DNA of 64,000 nt from Tatumella citrea (GTDB lineage: Bacteria > Pseudomonadota > Gammaproteobacteria > Enterobacterales > Enterobacteriaceae). The notes under the pieces were generated by a model, which worked only from the letters and a program-made list of their open reading frames with translations, had not been told where the DNA came from and made no database searches. The DNA lies in NCBI RefSeq assembly GCF_002163585.1, contig NZ_CP015579.1:4216001-4280000 (forward strand), given 5' to 3'. Below, one piece after another: positions 12,247 through 22,709 of the stretch (position 1 is its first letter; every line of letters starts with the position of its first letter). Both the position numbers and the translations under genes were made by a program.

Positions 12247-13407
12247 TTACCCCTTCGCTGCGACCCGAAATGCATTTTCCAGGTCGGCAACTAAATCTTC
12301 ATGGTCTTCTATACCTACTGATACCCGTAATAATGTATCAGAAATTCCGGCTGCAGCCCGTGCTTCCGGAGACATTCCTGCATGTGTCATGGTAGCCGTA
12401 TGTGAAATCAGGCTCTCCACGCCACCAAGCGATTCTGCCAGCGTAAATAATGATAAGGCTTTAAGGAAGGTTCTGACGGTCTGCTCGTCGCCATCAAGCT
12501 CAAAGCTTAACATTGCCCCATAGCCACGCTGTTGACGCCGGGCAAATTCATGGCCTGAATTTTCAGGTAATGAAGGATGGTACAATTTTTTCACTAATGG
12601 CTGCTTTTTCAGCGCTTCCACAATCGCCAGTGCATTGCGTTGTGCTGCCGCCATTCTCGGCCCCAGAGTACGCAGTCCACGCAGTAACAGGTAACTGTCA
12701 AACGCGGCACCGGTCACCCCGATATTGTTCGCCCACCATTTCAGTTCGGTGACCAGCTCTGGATCTTTTGCGATAACCGTACCGGCCACGACATCGGAAT
12801 GCCCGTTCAGATATTTAGTACAGGAGTGCACCACCAGATCTGCACCGAGTGCCAGAGGATTCTGCAGGACCGGGCTCAGGAAGGTATTATCGACCACCGA
12901 AACCGCACCGGCTGCTTTCGCCGCACGGCAAATGCTCTCAATATCCACGACCCGCAGCAGTGGATTGCTCGGGCTTTCGACCAGTACCAGTTTAGGGCCT
13001 TCAGCCATAGCTTCTGCCAGTGCGCTGGAATCTCCCTGATCAACAAATTTTACTCTGAAAGCACCACGTTTGCTCAGACTGTCAAACAAGCGATAGCTGC
13101 CACCATAACAGTCATGCGGGGCTATCAGCAGATCACCGGGTTTAAGAAACACCGTAGTCACCAGTAAAATAGCTGACATCCCGGTGTTGGTCAGAACTGC
13201 TCCTGCTCCGCCTTCCAGCTCAGCCAATGCCTGCTGAACAACATCACGAGTCGGATTTCCTCTGCGTGAATAATCGTGAGTTCGTGGCTCATTGAAATCC
13301 ACAAAGTTATAAGTACTGGAAAGATGGATTGGCGGTACTACACAGCCATACTGCTCATCATCATTTAAGCCGCTGCGGACGGCGATGGTCGCTTGCTTAT
13401 GTGTCAT
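12247..13407 (-). CDS. metB: Cystathionine gamma-synthase MetB
   Basis: PLP enzyme that joins succinylhomoserine and cysteine to give cystathionine on the way to methionine. 386 residues, as in E. coli. The Schiff-base lysine is Lys198 in HSCTKYLNGHSD; SRRGNPTRD near residue 47 binds the cofactor phosphate; EDHEDLVADLENA is the usual C-terminal segment. First gene of metBL, divergent from metJ across MET boxes. Confidence 0.98.
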   Translation of the reverse strand: MTHKQATIAVRSGLNDDEQYGCVVPPIHLSSTYNFVDFNEPRTHDYSRRGNPTRDVVQQALAELEGGAGAVLTNTGMSAILLVTTVFLKPGDLLIAPHDCYGGSYRLFDSLSKRGAFRVKFVDQGDSSALAEAMAEGPKLVLVESPSNPLLRVVDIESICRAAKAAGAVSVVDNTFLSPVLQNPLALGADLVVHSCTKYLNGHSDVVAGTVIAKDPELVTELKWWANNIGVTGAAFDSYLLLRGLRTLGPRMAAAQRNALAIVEALKKQPLVKKLYHPSLPENSGHEFARRQQRGYGAMLSFELDGDEQTVRTFLKALSLFTLAESLGGVESLISHTATMTHAGMSPEARAAAGISDTLLRVSVGIEDHEDLVADLENAFRVAAKG

Positions 13408-13462
13408 GACTTAATTTTCACTGAGAAGGGGGAACAGGTGCACAGAATAACATCCATAAACT

Positions 13463-13494
13463 GGACGTCAATACATCTAGACATCCAAATGTCT
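13463..13494. promoter_or_regulatory. MET-box array between metB and metJ
   Basis: Four contiguous 8-bp units each match AGACGTCT at 6 of 8 positions: GGACGTCA, ATACATCT, AGACATCC and AAATGTCT. This is the same tandem layout as the E. coli metJ/metBL operator. It should let MetJ repress both metBL and its own gene. Confidence 0.87.
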
Positions 13495-13671
13495 GTGAGT
13501 GTAGATTGAGCAATAGAGCAAGAAACGCTAAAATTACCCAGTAAAGTCAAATATCGCCATAATTGTCACTGCCTGGATCATCATTTATTGGTAGAGACGA
13601 AACTATAATGCAGATATCTGGCATAATTAGCTGAACCCGGCAAGTTAACTTTTTATTAATTAAGGTACCCC

Positions 13672-13989
13672 ATGGCTGAATGGAATGCCGAATATATCAG
13701 CCCTTATGCTGAGCATGGCAAAAAAAGTGAGCAGGTAAAAAAAATTACTGTCTCTATCCCTCTGAAAGTTCTGAAAATTCTGACTGATGAGCGGACGCGC
13801 CGCCAGGTGAACAACCTGCGTCATGCCACCAACAGTGAACTGTTGTGTGAAGCCTTTTTGCATGCCTTTACCGGACAACCTTTACCGGATGATAACGATT
13901 TGCGGAAAGAGCGTAGTGATGAGATCCCTGAAGAGGCGAAGGTTATCATGCGCGAGATGGGCATTGATCCGGACAAATGGGAATACTGA
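13672..13989 (+). CDS. metJ: Methionine repressor MetJ
   Basis: Ribbon-helix-helix repressor that binds MET boxes with S-adenosylmethionine as corepressor. 105 residues and nearly identical to E. coli: [20 protein letters not shown], the DNA-contacting beta strand [11 protein letters not shown], then [20 protein letters not shown]. Differences are confined to a few N- and C-terminal positions (end DPDKWEY). Both its targets, metBL and metF, lie in this window with visible operators. Confidence 0.99.
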   Translation: MAEWNAEYISPYAEHGKKSEQVKKITVSIPLKVLKILTDERTRRQVNNLRHATNSELLCEAFLHAFTGQPLPDDNDLRKERSDEIPEEAKVIMREMGIDPDKWEY

Positions 13990-14035
13990 TTGCGTAAAAC
14001 TGGCCAGAACGGTTGTTCTTCCAGGTAAAAAAACG

Positions 14036-14067
14036 TAAAAAAAACCCGGCCATGCCGGGTTTTTTTA
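14036..14067. terminator. Bidirectional terminator between metJ and rpmE
   Basis: ACCCGGC at 14044-14050 pairs perfectly with GCCGGGT at 14054-14060 around CAT. An A-run lies on the left and a T-run on the right, so it reads as an intrinsic terminator in both directions and serves the convergent metJ and rpmE. Confidence 0.92.
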
Positions 14068-14099
14068 CATCCGAATCCGCAGACTCGTCTGTGGGAAAC

Positions 14100-14312
14100 T
14101 TATTTTGAACCCGGGATGCTGAAACGTTTGTTGAAACGCTCAACACGACCACCGGTGTCAACAACACGTTGTTTACCAGTATAGAACGGGTGGCATTTAC
14201 CACATACGTCCAGGTTCACATCGTGACCAACGGTAGAGTGGGTGTTGATAACGTTACCGCAAGAGCAGGTAATGGTTACAGCTTTATATTCCGGGTGAAT
14301 ACCTTGTTTCAT
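14100..14312 (-). CDS. rpmE: 50S ribosomal protein L31 (zinc-binding type)
   Basis: Small protein bridging the two ribosomal subunits. 70 residues from the ATG at 14312 ([21 protein letters not shown]), the E. coli length; longer in-frame starts upstream add unrelated residues. The zinc cysteines are present as CSC near residues 16-18 and CGKC near 37-40, so this is the C+ type. The end KRFSIPGSK is typical. A good sigma-70 promoter match lies upstream. Confidence 0.97.
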   Translation of the reverse strand: MKQGIHPEYKAVTITCSCGNVINTHSTVGHDVNLDVCGKCHPFYTGKQRVVDTGGRVERFNKRFSIPGSK

Positions 14313-14431
14313 GGGAGAACCTCTGTAAAAGGCCGTGTCGCTCTCCGTGCCAGGCGAACCTGCACAGCACCACACGCGGTTAAAAGAATTTTTCGTTTCT
14401 CTGCTGCCACTCACGGCAACAGAGGCGCTAT

Positions 14432-14461
14432 ATTATACAGAACCCCACTGCCATGATGCAA
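14432..14461 (-). promoter_or_regulatory. Sigma-70 promoter for rpmE
   Basis: On the minus strand TTGCAT (14461-14456) and a perfect TATAAT (14437-14432) are separated by 18 bp, about 120 bp upstream of the rpmE start. This is strong enough for a ribosomal protein gene. Found by eye only. Confidence 0.65.
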
Positions 14462-14529
14462 ATAAATTCACCATGTCAGTGATGAGCTCCACCGTGTACA
14501 CTACGCTTTTTACCCTCCGGAGTTACTGA

Positions 14530-16725
<2,196 letters not shown>

Positions 16726-16887
16726 TCACGCGCCTGATTTGCGTAACAACACGAAAATACTGCGTTAAATAACCGGATTATTGCAAATCTGATATCAGCG
16801 GCCACAGATAATCTGCTAACAATAAGAGATATCGTGGTGTACGCTCACCGCCTTGCTAATGACTAACTTAATGCCGGAGTTTGTGTC

Positions 16888-17916
16888 TTGGAACAGAATT
16901 CACTACCGGGCCGCGCCACAATGAAAGACGTTGCCGAAAAAGCAGGTGTCTCAACAGCAACCGTATCACGTGCTCTGGCATCTCCGGATAAAGTTTCCGC
17001 CATGGCCCGCATGAAAGTGATGCAGGCTATCAGTGAGCTGGGATATGCCCCGGAATTGCTTCCCCGCCATCAGCGCAAAAATGATTCTCAGACGCTGCTT
17101 ATCCTGGTCCCCGATATTTGTGATCCGTTTTTCCATGAAATGATTCGGGGCATTGAAGTCACAGCAGCTGCCGAAGGATATCTGGTATTAATTGGCGATT
17201 GTGCGCATCAGGATATGCAGGAAGTCGGTTTTCTGGACCGGATTCTGACCCGTCAGATAGACGGGCTGTTATTACTGGGGTCACAGGTCCCGCCTTTACA
17301 GGAACTGGTTCACCGGGATCAGTTACCACCGCTGGTTATGGCAAACGAATTCTCAGCTGATCTTGAATACCCAACGGTACATATCGACAACCTGACATCT
17401 GCTTTTAACGCGGTGAATTATCTGCTGGATACCGGATTGAACCGGATAGCCTGTATTACAGGTCCTGATACTATTTCTCACTGCCGTTACCGGCGTCAGG
17501 GATATATCCAGGCACTACAGCGCCATAATATAGAAATTAATCCTCATTACCTGGAGCGTGGTGATTTCTCTTTCGATTCTGGTGCTGAAGCCCTGACCCG
17601 CCTGATGAAGTTATCTTCTCCTCCTGAGGCTGTCTTTTGCCATAATGACCGGATGGCACTTGGCGTATTACATCAGGCTGCAAAAATGGGCATCAGAGTT
17701 CCGCAACAGCTGTCGGTGATTGGTTTTGATGATATTGACGCGGCACAATACAGCCATCCGCCTCTGACAACGATTTCCCAGCCAAGATTTGATATTGGCC
17801 GGGAGGCGGCTACATTACTAATGGAAATTATCCGTGGTGAGCGAATTAATGGTGGTTCCCGTTTACTGGAAGCCAGGCTGCAGGTACGACAGTCAACCTT
17901 AATCCCGGCTAAATAG
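16888..17916 (+). CDS. cytR: LacI-family repressor CytR (TTG start)
   Basis: Cytidine-responsive repressor of nucleoside uptake and catabolism genes that works with CRP. 342 residues (E. coli 341). The N-terminal LacI helix-turn-helix ATMKDVAEKAGVSTATVSRA spans residues 10-29, and the periplasmic-binding-protein-like effector domain includes ILVPDICDPFFHEMIRGIEVTA. The only start giving full length is a TTG at 16888. Placed between priA and ftsN, as in E. coli. Confidence 0.95.
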   Translation: MEQNSLPGRATMKDVAEKAGVSTATVSRALASPDKVSAMARMKVMQAISELGYAPELLPRHQRKNDSQTLLILVPDICDPFFHEMIRGIEVTAAAEGYLVLIGDCAHQDMQEVGFLDRILTRQIDGLLLLGSQVPPLQELVHRDQLPPLVMANEFSADLEYPTVHIDNLTSAFNAVNYLLDTGLNRIACITGPDTISHCRYRRQGYIQALQRHNIEINPHYLERGDFSFDSGAEALTRLMKLSSPPEAVFCHNDRMALGVLHQAAKMGIRVPQQLSVIGFDDIDAAQYSHPPLTTISQPRFDIGREAATLLMEIIRGERINGGSRLLEARLQVRQSTLIPAK

Positions 17917-18028
17917 AAGCCTCAGCTCTACTTTCGGTGATTTTCAGGTATTTTCTCAGGCAGAGTTTACTGGTCAAAGTTCATCCCCTTGAGTAAACTG
18001 GAACAGTTATTGCCATTGAATAGATAAC

Positions 18029-18043
18029 CGGGCGGTTCGCCCG
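18029..18043 (+). other. Short stem-loop in cytR-ftsN spacer
   Basis: CGGGCG at 18029-18034 pairs with CGCCCG at 18038-18043 around GTT, 31 bp before the ftsN start. There is no U-tract. It may lie in the ftsN leader; function not evident. Confidence 0.35.
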
Positions 18044-18074
18044 CCAGGCTGATTGATAAATTATCGGAACGAAT

Positions 18075-19181
18075 GTGGCACAAAAAGACTATGTAGGCCG
18101 CGGGCGTTCAACAGGGACGCAGCGCAAAAAGAACTCTCCACGGAGCAAGAAGAGCAAAAATAGCTCAGGATTACCCAAACTGATGATCGTTGTGGCCGTC
18201 GCCGTACTGGTCGCGTTTATCGGTGGTTTATGGTTTATTGCTCATCATAAAAAAGAAGAGTTGCAGGAAGTCATGCCGCATAAGAATGCCGGCAACGGTT
18301 TACCTCCAAAACCAGAAGAGCGCTGGAAATATATCAAAGAGCTGGAAAACAGCCAGACAACAGTGCCTCAGCCTACTGAGCCTTCCGCAGGTGGCGAAAT
18401 CAAATCGCAAACTCAGTTAACTGATGAACAACGTCAGTTACTGGAACAAATGGCCGCCGACATGCGCCAGCAGCCGATCCAGCTCAATGAAGTTCCGTGG
18501 AACCAACAAACCCCGGCGCAAAAACAGCAGACGTTACGCCAGCAGGCAGCCACCCGTCAGCAACAACAGAATTATCAACAACAGCAAAGTTACCAGCAGC
18601 CACCAACGTATCAACAGCCGCAGAATTATCAGCAACAGCCTGATAATCAGCAGCAGTTGTTGCAGGCCCAACAAGCTGAACGTCAGCGGCTTGAAAGGCA
18701 ACAACGCCTTGAGCGTCAGCAACAAGCTGAGAAACAGCGCCAGGCGGAAAGGCAGCAGCAACTTCAGGCAGAAAGACAGCAAAGACTGGAAAGACAACAA
18801 CAGGCTCAGCAACAAACCGCACAGCAACCAGTGGTTCGTCATCCTGCTGCTGCCCCGGCTCCGGCTCCGGCTCCGGCGCCTGTGGCACCTCGTACCAGCC
18901 AGCCAGCACCGGTTACCCACGAGACACCTAAGCCAGCGGCTACCGCGGCTTCCGGTAAGCGCTGGATGATCCAGTGTGGTTCATTTAAAGGTAGTGAACA
19001 GGCTGAGGCGGTTCGTGCATCTCTGGCTTTTGAAGGTTTTGAAAGCCGAACCACCACCGGAGGCGGCTGGAATCGTGTCGTTATCGGGCCTTATTCAGAC
19101 CGATCCAAAGTTGACAGTGTGGTTAAACAACTCCGTAGTTCTGGTCATACAAACTGTATAACTCTCTCCCTGGGGGGTTGA
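18075..19181 (+). CDS. ftsN: Cell division protein FtsN, with enlarged Gln-rich linker (GTG start)
   Basis: Late divisome protein that triggers septal peptidoglycan synthesis. 368 residues against about 319 in E. coli. Cytoplasmic tail 1-35 (basic), one membrane segment at about 36-56, the activation region with GNGLPPKPEERWKYIKELE near 70-95, a very long Gln/Arg-rich linker (about 140-265) ending in an Ala-Pro repeat, and a C-terminal SPOR domain at 295-368 beginning KRWMIQCGSF with the conserved Cys pair. The extra length is all in the linker. The GTG start gives MAQKDYVGRG, matching the family N-terminus. Confidence 0.96.
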   Translation: MAQKDYVGRGRSTGTQRKKNSPRSKKSKNSSGLPKLMIVVAVAVLVAFIGGLWFIAHHKKEELQEVMPHKNAGNGLPPKPEERWKYIKELENSQTTVPQPTEPSAGGEIKSQTQLTDEQRQLLEQMAADMRQQPIQLNEVPWNQQTPAQKQQTLRQQAATRQQQQNYQQQQSYQQPPTYQQPQNYQQQPDNQQQLLQAQQAERQRLERQQRLERQQQAEKQRQAERQQQLQAERQQRLERQQQAQQQTAQQPVVRHPAAAPAPAPAPAPVAPRTSQPAPVTHETPKPAATAASGKRWMIQCGSFKGSEQAEAVRASLAFEGFESRTTTGGGWNRVVIGPYSDRSKVDSVVKQLRSSGHTNCITLSLGG

Positions 19182-19205
19182 AAGCCTTAACCCCCCGCCC
19201 CATAT
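19172..19205 (+). promoter_or_regulatory. Sigma-32 heat-shock promoter for hslVU, overlapping ftsN stop
   Basis: TTGAAA at 19178-19183 and CCCCATAT at 19198-19205 are 14 bp apart, a very good match to the sigma-32 pattern (CTTGAAA, 11-16 bp, CCCCATNT). The -35 element includes the ftsN stop codon. An 8-bp stem (GGGGGGTT at 19172-19179 with AACCCCCC at 19189-19196) overlaps the same bases. hslVU is a known heat-shock operon in E. coli. Confidence 0.88.
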
Positions 19206-19218
19206 ATCCCCTTATGTG

Positions 19219-19249
19219 ACTCCGCGCACCGCGCGGAGTGTTTTTCTTT
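19219..19249 (+). terminator. GC-rich hairpin with T-run in the hslVU leader
   Basis: ACTCCGCGC at 19219-19227 pairs perfectly with GCGCGGAGT at 19231-19239 around ACC, followed by GTTTTTCTTT. It could terminate ftsN transcripts, but it lies between the sigma-32 promoter and the hslV start and so is also in the hslVU 5' leader. A stabilising 5' stem-loop is known for E. coli hslVU mRNA, and this is probably its counterpart. Confidence 0.7.
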
Positions 19250-19268
19250 CTCTAAAAAGGGGTGGCCC

Positions 19269-19799
19269 GTGACAACGATTGTAAGTGTTCGACGCAATGG
19301 CCAGGTAGTGATTGGCGGTGACGGCCAGGCTACTCTTGGTAATACAGTAATGAAGGGTAACGTTAAGAAAGTACGCCGTCTGTACAATGACAAGGTCATT
19401 GCCGGTTTTGCCGGAGGTACTGCGGATGCCTTTACCCTGTTTGAACTGTTTGAACGTAAGCTGGAAATGCATCAGGGACATCTGGTTAAAGCCGCAGTAG
19501 AGCTGGCAAAAGACTGGCGTACCGATCGGATGCTACGTCGCCTTGAAGCTCTATTGGCAGTTGCTGACGAGAATGCCTCGTTAATTATCAGTGGTAATGG
19601 TGATGTCATTCAGCCCGAAAATGATTTGATCGCTATCGGGTCTGGCGGACCATATGCACAGGCAGCAGCGCGTGCTCTGCTGGAAAACAGCGAACTCAGT
19701 GCCCGGGAAATTACCGAAAAAGCGCTGGATATCGCGGGTGATATTTGCATTTATACCAACCACAACGTCACTATCGAAGAACTGACGTCCAGGACGTAA
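19269..19799 (+). CDS. hslV: ATP-dependent protease peptidase subunit HslV (ClpQ)
   Basis: Proteasome-beta-like threonine protease that degrades unfolded and regulatory proteins when capped by HslU. 176 residues, the E. coli length. After Met removal the catalytic Thr is the first residue (start [10 protein letters not shown]); [16 protein letters not shown] and [16 protein letters not shown] are hallmark segments. GTG start at 19269. It ends 11 bp before hslU, forming a heat-shock operon. Confidence 0.98.
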   Translation: MTTIVSVRRNGQVVIGGDGQATLGNTVMKGNVKKVRRLYNDKVIAGFAGGTADAFTLFELFERKLEMHQGHLVKAAVELAKDWRTDRMLRRLEALLAVADENASLIISGNGDVIQPENDLIAIGSGGPYAQAAARALLENSELSAREITEKALDIAGDICIYTNHNVTIEELTSRT

Positions 19800-19810
19800 G
19801 GATTTTTAAT

Positions 19811-21142
19811 ATGTCTGAAATGACTCCCCGCGAAATAGTAAGCGAACTGAATAAGTTCATCATCGGTCAGGATGGCGCCAAGCGTGCCGTTTCTATCGCT
19901 CTGCGTAACCGCTGGCGTCGGATGCAGCTCGAAGCTGAGCTGCGTCACGAAGTGACTCCGAAAAATATTCTGATGATCGGCCCGACCGGGGTGGGTAAAA
20001 CAGAAATTGCCCGCCGTCTGGCGAAGCTGGCCAACGCACCGTTTATCAAAGTAGAAGCCACCAAATTCACCGAAGTGGGTTATGTCGGTAAAGAAGTGGA
20101 TTCGATTATCCGTGATTTAACTGATGCAGCAATAAAAATGGTCCGCAGCCAGGCCATCGAGCGTAATAAGTCCCGTGCTGAAGAACAGGCCGAAGAACGT
20201 ATTCTCGATGTACTGATTCCTCCAGCTAAAAATAACTGGGGTCAGGCAGAAACCAGCAATGAACCTTCCGCTGCACGCCAGTCATTCCGCAAGAAATTGC
20301 GTGAAGGACAGCTGGATGACAAAGAAATTGAAATTGATCTGGCAGCTTCCCCTATGGATGTCGAAATTATGGCACCTCCGGGCATGGAAGAAATGACCAG
20401 CCAGTTGCAATCCATGTTCCAGAATCTGGGTGGGCAAAAGCAGAAGGCCCGCAAGCTGAAGATCAAAGACGCACTTAAGCTACTGATCGAAGAAGAAGCA
20501 GCCAAACTGGTGAATCCGGAAGAACTGAAGCAGGAAGCCATCGAAGCTGTTGAACAGCATGGTATTGTTTTCATTGATGAAATAGACAAGATCTGTAAGC
20601 GTGGGCAGTCTTCTGGCCCGGATGTTTCCCGGGAAGGTGTGCAGCGTGATTTACTGCCATTAGTTGAAGGCTGTACGGTGTCGACAAAACATGGCATGGT
20701 CAAAACTGACCATATCCTGTTTATCGCTTCCGGCGCATTCCAGATTGCCAGCCCGTCAGACCTGATACCAGAACTGCAGGGTCGTTTACCAATCCGCGTA
20801 GAGTTACAGGCGCTGACGGTCAACGATTTTGAACGTATCCTGACAGAACCAAGTGCTTCAGTGACTGTTCAGTACAAGGCGTTAATGGCTACTGAAGGTG
20901 TCAATGTAGAATTCAGCGAAGATGGTATTCGCCGGATTGCTGAGGCCGCATGGCAGGTAAATGAATCGACAGAAAACATCGGGGCACGTCGCCTGTACAC
21001 CGTGCTGGAAAAACTGATGGAAGATATTTCCTTCGATGCCAGCGATCGTCCCGGAGAGTCTGTAACTATCGATGCTGACTATGTCAGCAGCCACCTGGAC
21101 AAACTGGTTGCCGATGAAGACCTGAGTCGTTTTATTCTGTAA
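19811..21142 (+). CDS. hslU: ATPase/unfoldase subunit HslU (ClpY)
   Basis: Hexameric AAA+ unfoldase feeding substrates to HslV. 443 residues from the ATG at 19811 ([20 protein letters not shown]), the E. coli length; an in-frame start inside hslV would add 22 unrelated residues. Walker A GPTGVGKT is at 57-64, Walker B is in [10 protein letters not shown], and the C-terminal tail ends DLSRFIL, the extension that docks into HslV. The inserted I-domain (about 110-240) is present. Confidence 0.98.
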   Translation: MSEMTPREIVSELNKFIIGQDGAKRAVSIALRNRWRRMQLEAELRHEVTPKNILMIGPTGVGKTEIARRLAKLANAPFIKVEATKFTEVGYVGKEVDSIIRDLTDAAIKMVRSQAIERNKSRAEEQAEERILDVLIPPAKNNWGQAETSNEPSAARQSFRKKLREGQLDDKEIEIDLAASPMDVEIMAPPGMEEMTSQLQSMFQNLGGQKQKARKLKIKDALKLLIEEEAAKLVNPEELKQEAIEAVEQHGIVFIDEIDKICKRGQSSGPDVSREGVQRDLLPLVEGCTVSTKHGMVKTDHILFIASGAFQIASPSDLIPELQGRLPIRVELQALTVNDFERILTEPSASVTVQYKALMATEGVNVEFSEDGIRRIAEAAWQVNESTENIGARRLYTVLEKLMEDISFDASDRPGESVTIDADYVSSHLDKLVADEDLSRFIL

Positions 21143-21461
21143 CTGAGCATTTGCTGTTGGTTTCCGGCTGTCTGACTTTCAGTTAAGGCAGCCGGATAAC
21201 CGCTTTGTTTGACCAGGATTAATATCCCCTGCCCTGTATTTCACTAGACTGATCCCCGTCCTAATCGCTGTTTTTCCCGAAACTCAACTCCGGTGGTAAA
21301 AATCTGTCTCCGGTACCATGACTCCGCGTCTCAGTGGCAATAAAAGTGACTGTTTTGCATTCGTCCAGCGACACAGTCAGCACAGCAATCGAGGCTTTTT
21401 TGCTATCCCTGGAAAGAACGCGATATACTTTAACCACCTCTGGCAAACAGATGATACCGCT
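21143..21461. other. Gene-free spacer hslU-rraA; menA absent here
   Basis: No credible coding region in 319 bp. A stem (CCGGCTG ... CAGCCGG, about 21164-21194) lies soon after the hslU stop, without a U-tract. The rest probably holds the rraA promoter. In E. coli this position holds menA (DHNA octaprenyltransferase); nothing resembling it remains. Confidence 0.6.
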
Positions 21462-21989
21462 ATGAAATACGATACCTCCGAACTTTGTGATATTTACCAT
21501 GAAGAAGTGAATGTAGTTGAGCCTTTGTTTTCTAACTTTGGTGGACGCACGTCTTTTGGTGGTCAGATAACAACGGTCAAATGTTTTGAAGATAATGGCC
21601 TGCTTTACGACGTACTTGAAGAGAACGGGCTTGGCCGGGTGCTGGTCGTTGACGGGGGTGGTTCTGTTCGTCGCGCACTGATTGACGCCCAACTGGCGCA
21701 ACTGGCAACACAGAGTGAATGGGAAGGTATCGTGGTGTATGGATCAGTTCGTCAGGTTGATGAACTTGAGGAACTCGATATCGGTATTCAGGCGATGGCC
21801 GCCATTCCTGTTGGTGCCGCAGGGGAAGGCATCGGTGAAAGTGATATCAGGGTTAATTTTGGAGGCGTCACTTTTTTCTCGGGTGATTATCTCTATGCCG
21901 ATAATACCGGCATCATTCTGTCAGAAAACCCGCTTGCTCTCGAAGAAGATGAAGACGAAGAAGAAGACGACGACGACGACGAAGAGTAG
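21462..21989 (+). CDS. rraA: RNase E inhibitor RraA with acidic C-terminal tail
   Basis: Trimeric ring protein that binds RNase E (and degradosome RNA helicases in E. coli) and lowers its activity. The ATG at 21462 gives [20 protein letters not shown], matching E. coli; an in-frame ATG at 21318 would add 48 unrelated residues. It is 175 residues rather than 161: after the family end ([14 protein letters not shown]) a run of about 14 almost purely Asp/Glu residues is added. The core is strongly conserved, including GGRTSFGGQ and [12 protein letters not shown]. The tail encodes a repetitive GAC/GAA stretch. Confidence 0.95.
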   Translation: MKYDTSELCDIYHEEVNVVEPLFSNFGGRTSFGGQITTVKCFEDNGLLYDVLEENGLGRVLVVDGGGSVRRALIDAQLAQLATQSEWEGIVVYGSVRQVDELEELDIGIQAMAAIPVGAAGEGIGESDIRVNFGGVTFFSGDYLYADNTGIILSENPLALEEDEDEEEDDDDDEE

Positions 21990-22000
21990 TTCTGGCAGTC

Positions 22001-22053
22001 AACCGGGTGCTATTGCACCCGGTTCTGGTTTAATTCTGTAGCAGAATTAAACC
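22001..22053. terminator. Two consecutive hairpins between convergent rraA and zapB
   Basis: First, ACCGGGTGC (22002-22010) pairs with GCACCCGGT (22015-22023) around TATT, followed by TCTGGTTT. Second, GGTTTAATTCTG (22027-22038) is a perfect 12-bp inverted repeat with 22042-22053, around TAG, and its right arm includes the zapB stop codon. The GC-rich hairpin probably ends transcription from both sides. Confidence 0.7.
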
Positions 22054-22286
22054 TCATCCATTTTTCCCAGCAGTGCACGCAGGCGTTCCTGCCACTGTTG
22101 TTGTTCTTCTTTTAACTGCTGATTTTCACGGGTAAGTGAATCGTGGTTACCAGCAACCTGTAACGCTTCCTGTTTCAGCGTATTGTTTTGTTCTTTCAGT
22201 TCTTCAATTTCCATCTGTAACAGGGTGATAGTATCAATCGCCTGCTGTACTTTAGCTTCCAGTTTTTCGAACATTTCAAATGACAT
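22047..22286 (-). CDS. zapB: Cell division protein ZapB
   Basis: Small, almost entirely coiled-coil protein that links ZapA/FtsZ to MatP at midcell. 79 residues (E. coli 81). The sequence starts [20 protein letters not shown] and shows heptad-patterned Leu/Ile with Gln/Glu-rich faces along its whole length. Located between rraA and glpF, as in E. coli. Confidence 0.95.
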   Translation of the reverse strand: MSFEMFEKLEAKVQQAIDTITLLQMEIEELKEQNNTLKQEALQVAGNHDSLTRENQQLKEEQQQWQERLRALLGKMDEV

Positions 22287-22709
22287 TTATATAACCTCTC
22301 CTATATCGCAAGGCGTTGATGTGCCAGCTACGATTCTGACAAGCCCTGTAAAAAATCCTGTAGCTGACTACGATAACACGATTGTATGAAGCCTGATCAC
22401 GCAAGTCCAGTGACCTGGCGATTTCCGGAGCAGTCTGTAACACTTTTCGTTACGGGCGACGCGTCTTCCCCTGCCAGCTTCCCGTTTTTCACCCGCAATG
22501 GAGAGCAAAATGTTCACCTGCAAAGACAAACCGGCAACAAAATACGCGATTTCGCTCATTTTTTTTGACACGGCACACAAATTTCAATTTCGGTATTTAT
22601 CGTTTTTGCTCGTTAACGATAAATTTAAATCAACCCTACAAGAAAGTCGGGGGACTCAGGGAATGAGTACATAACACCGATAAATTTAACCTCTCTTAAG
22701 GAATTAACC
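22287..22709. other. Divergent regulatory region zapB-glpF
   Basis: 423 bp without a credible gene. It must hold the zapB promoter (leftwards) and the glpFKX promoter (rightwards). A GlpR-like operator is near 22614, and a small inverted repeat GTAAC-7-GTTAC is at 22437-22453. A long leader of about 90 bp lies between the operator and glpF. Confidence 0.55.
22603..22626. promoter_or_regulatory. Putative GlpR operator upstream of glpF
   Basis: TGCTCGTTAACGATAA is centred between 22614 and 22615, a palindrome close to the GlpR half-sites TGTTCG/CGAACA. This is the expected place for glycerol-3-phosphate-responsive repression of glpFKX. Single site identified by eye; other degenerate copies may flank it. 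Confidence 0.6.

Noticed and set aside
18484..18920. Long antisense open frames inside ftsN (128 and 141 codons)
   Set aside because: They arise because the CAG/CAA-rich linker has few stop codons on the reverse strand; the proteins are low-complexity shadows.
20242..20823. 193-codon antisense frame inside hslU
   Set aside because: Ser/Ile-rich shadow of a strongly conserved gene, with no start signal or homology that I recognise.
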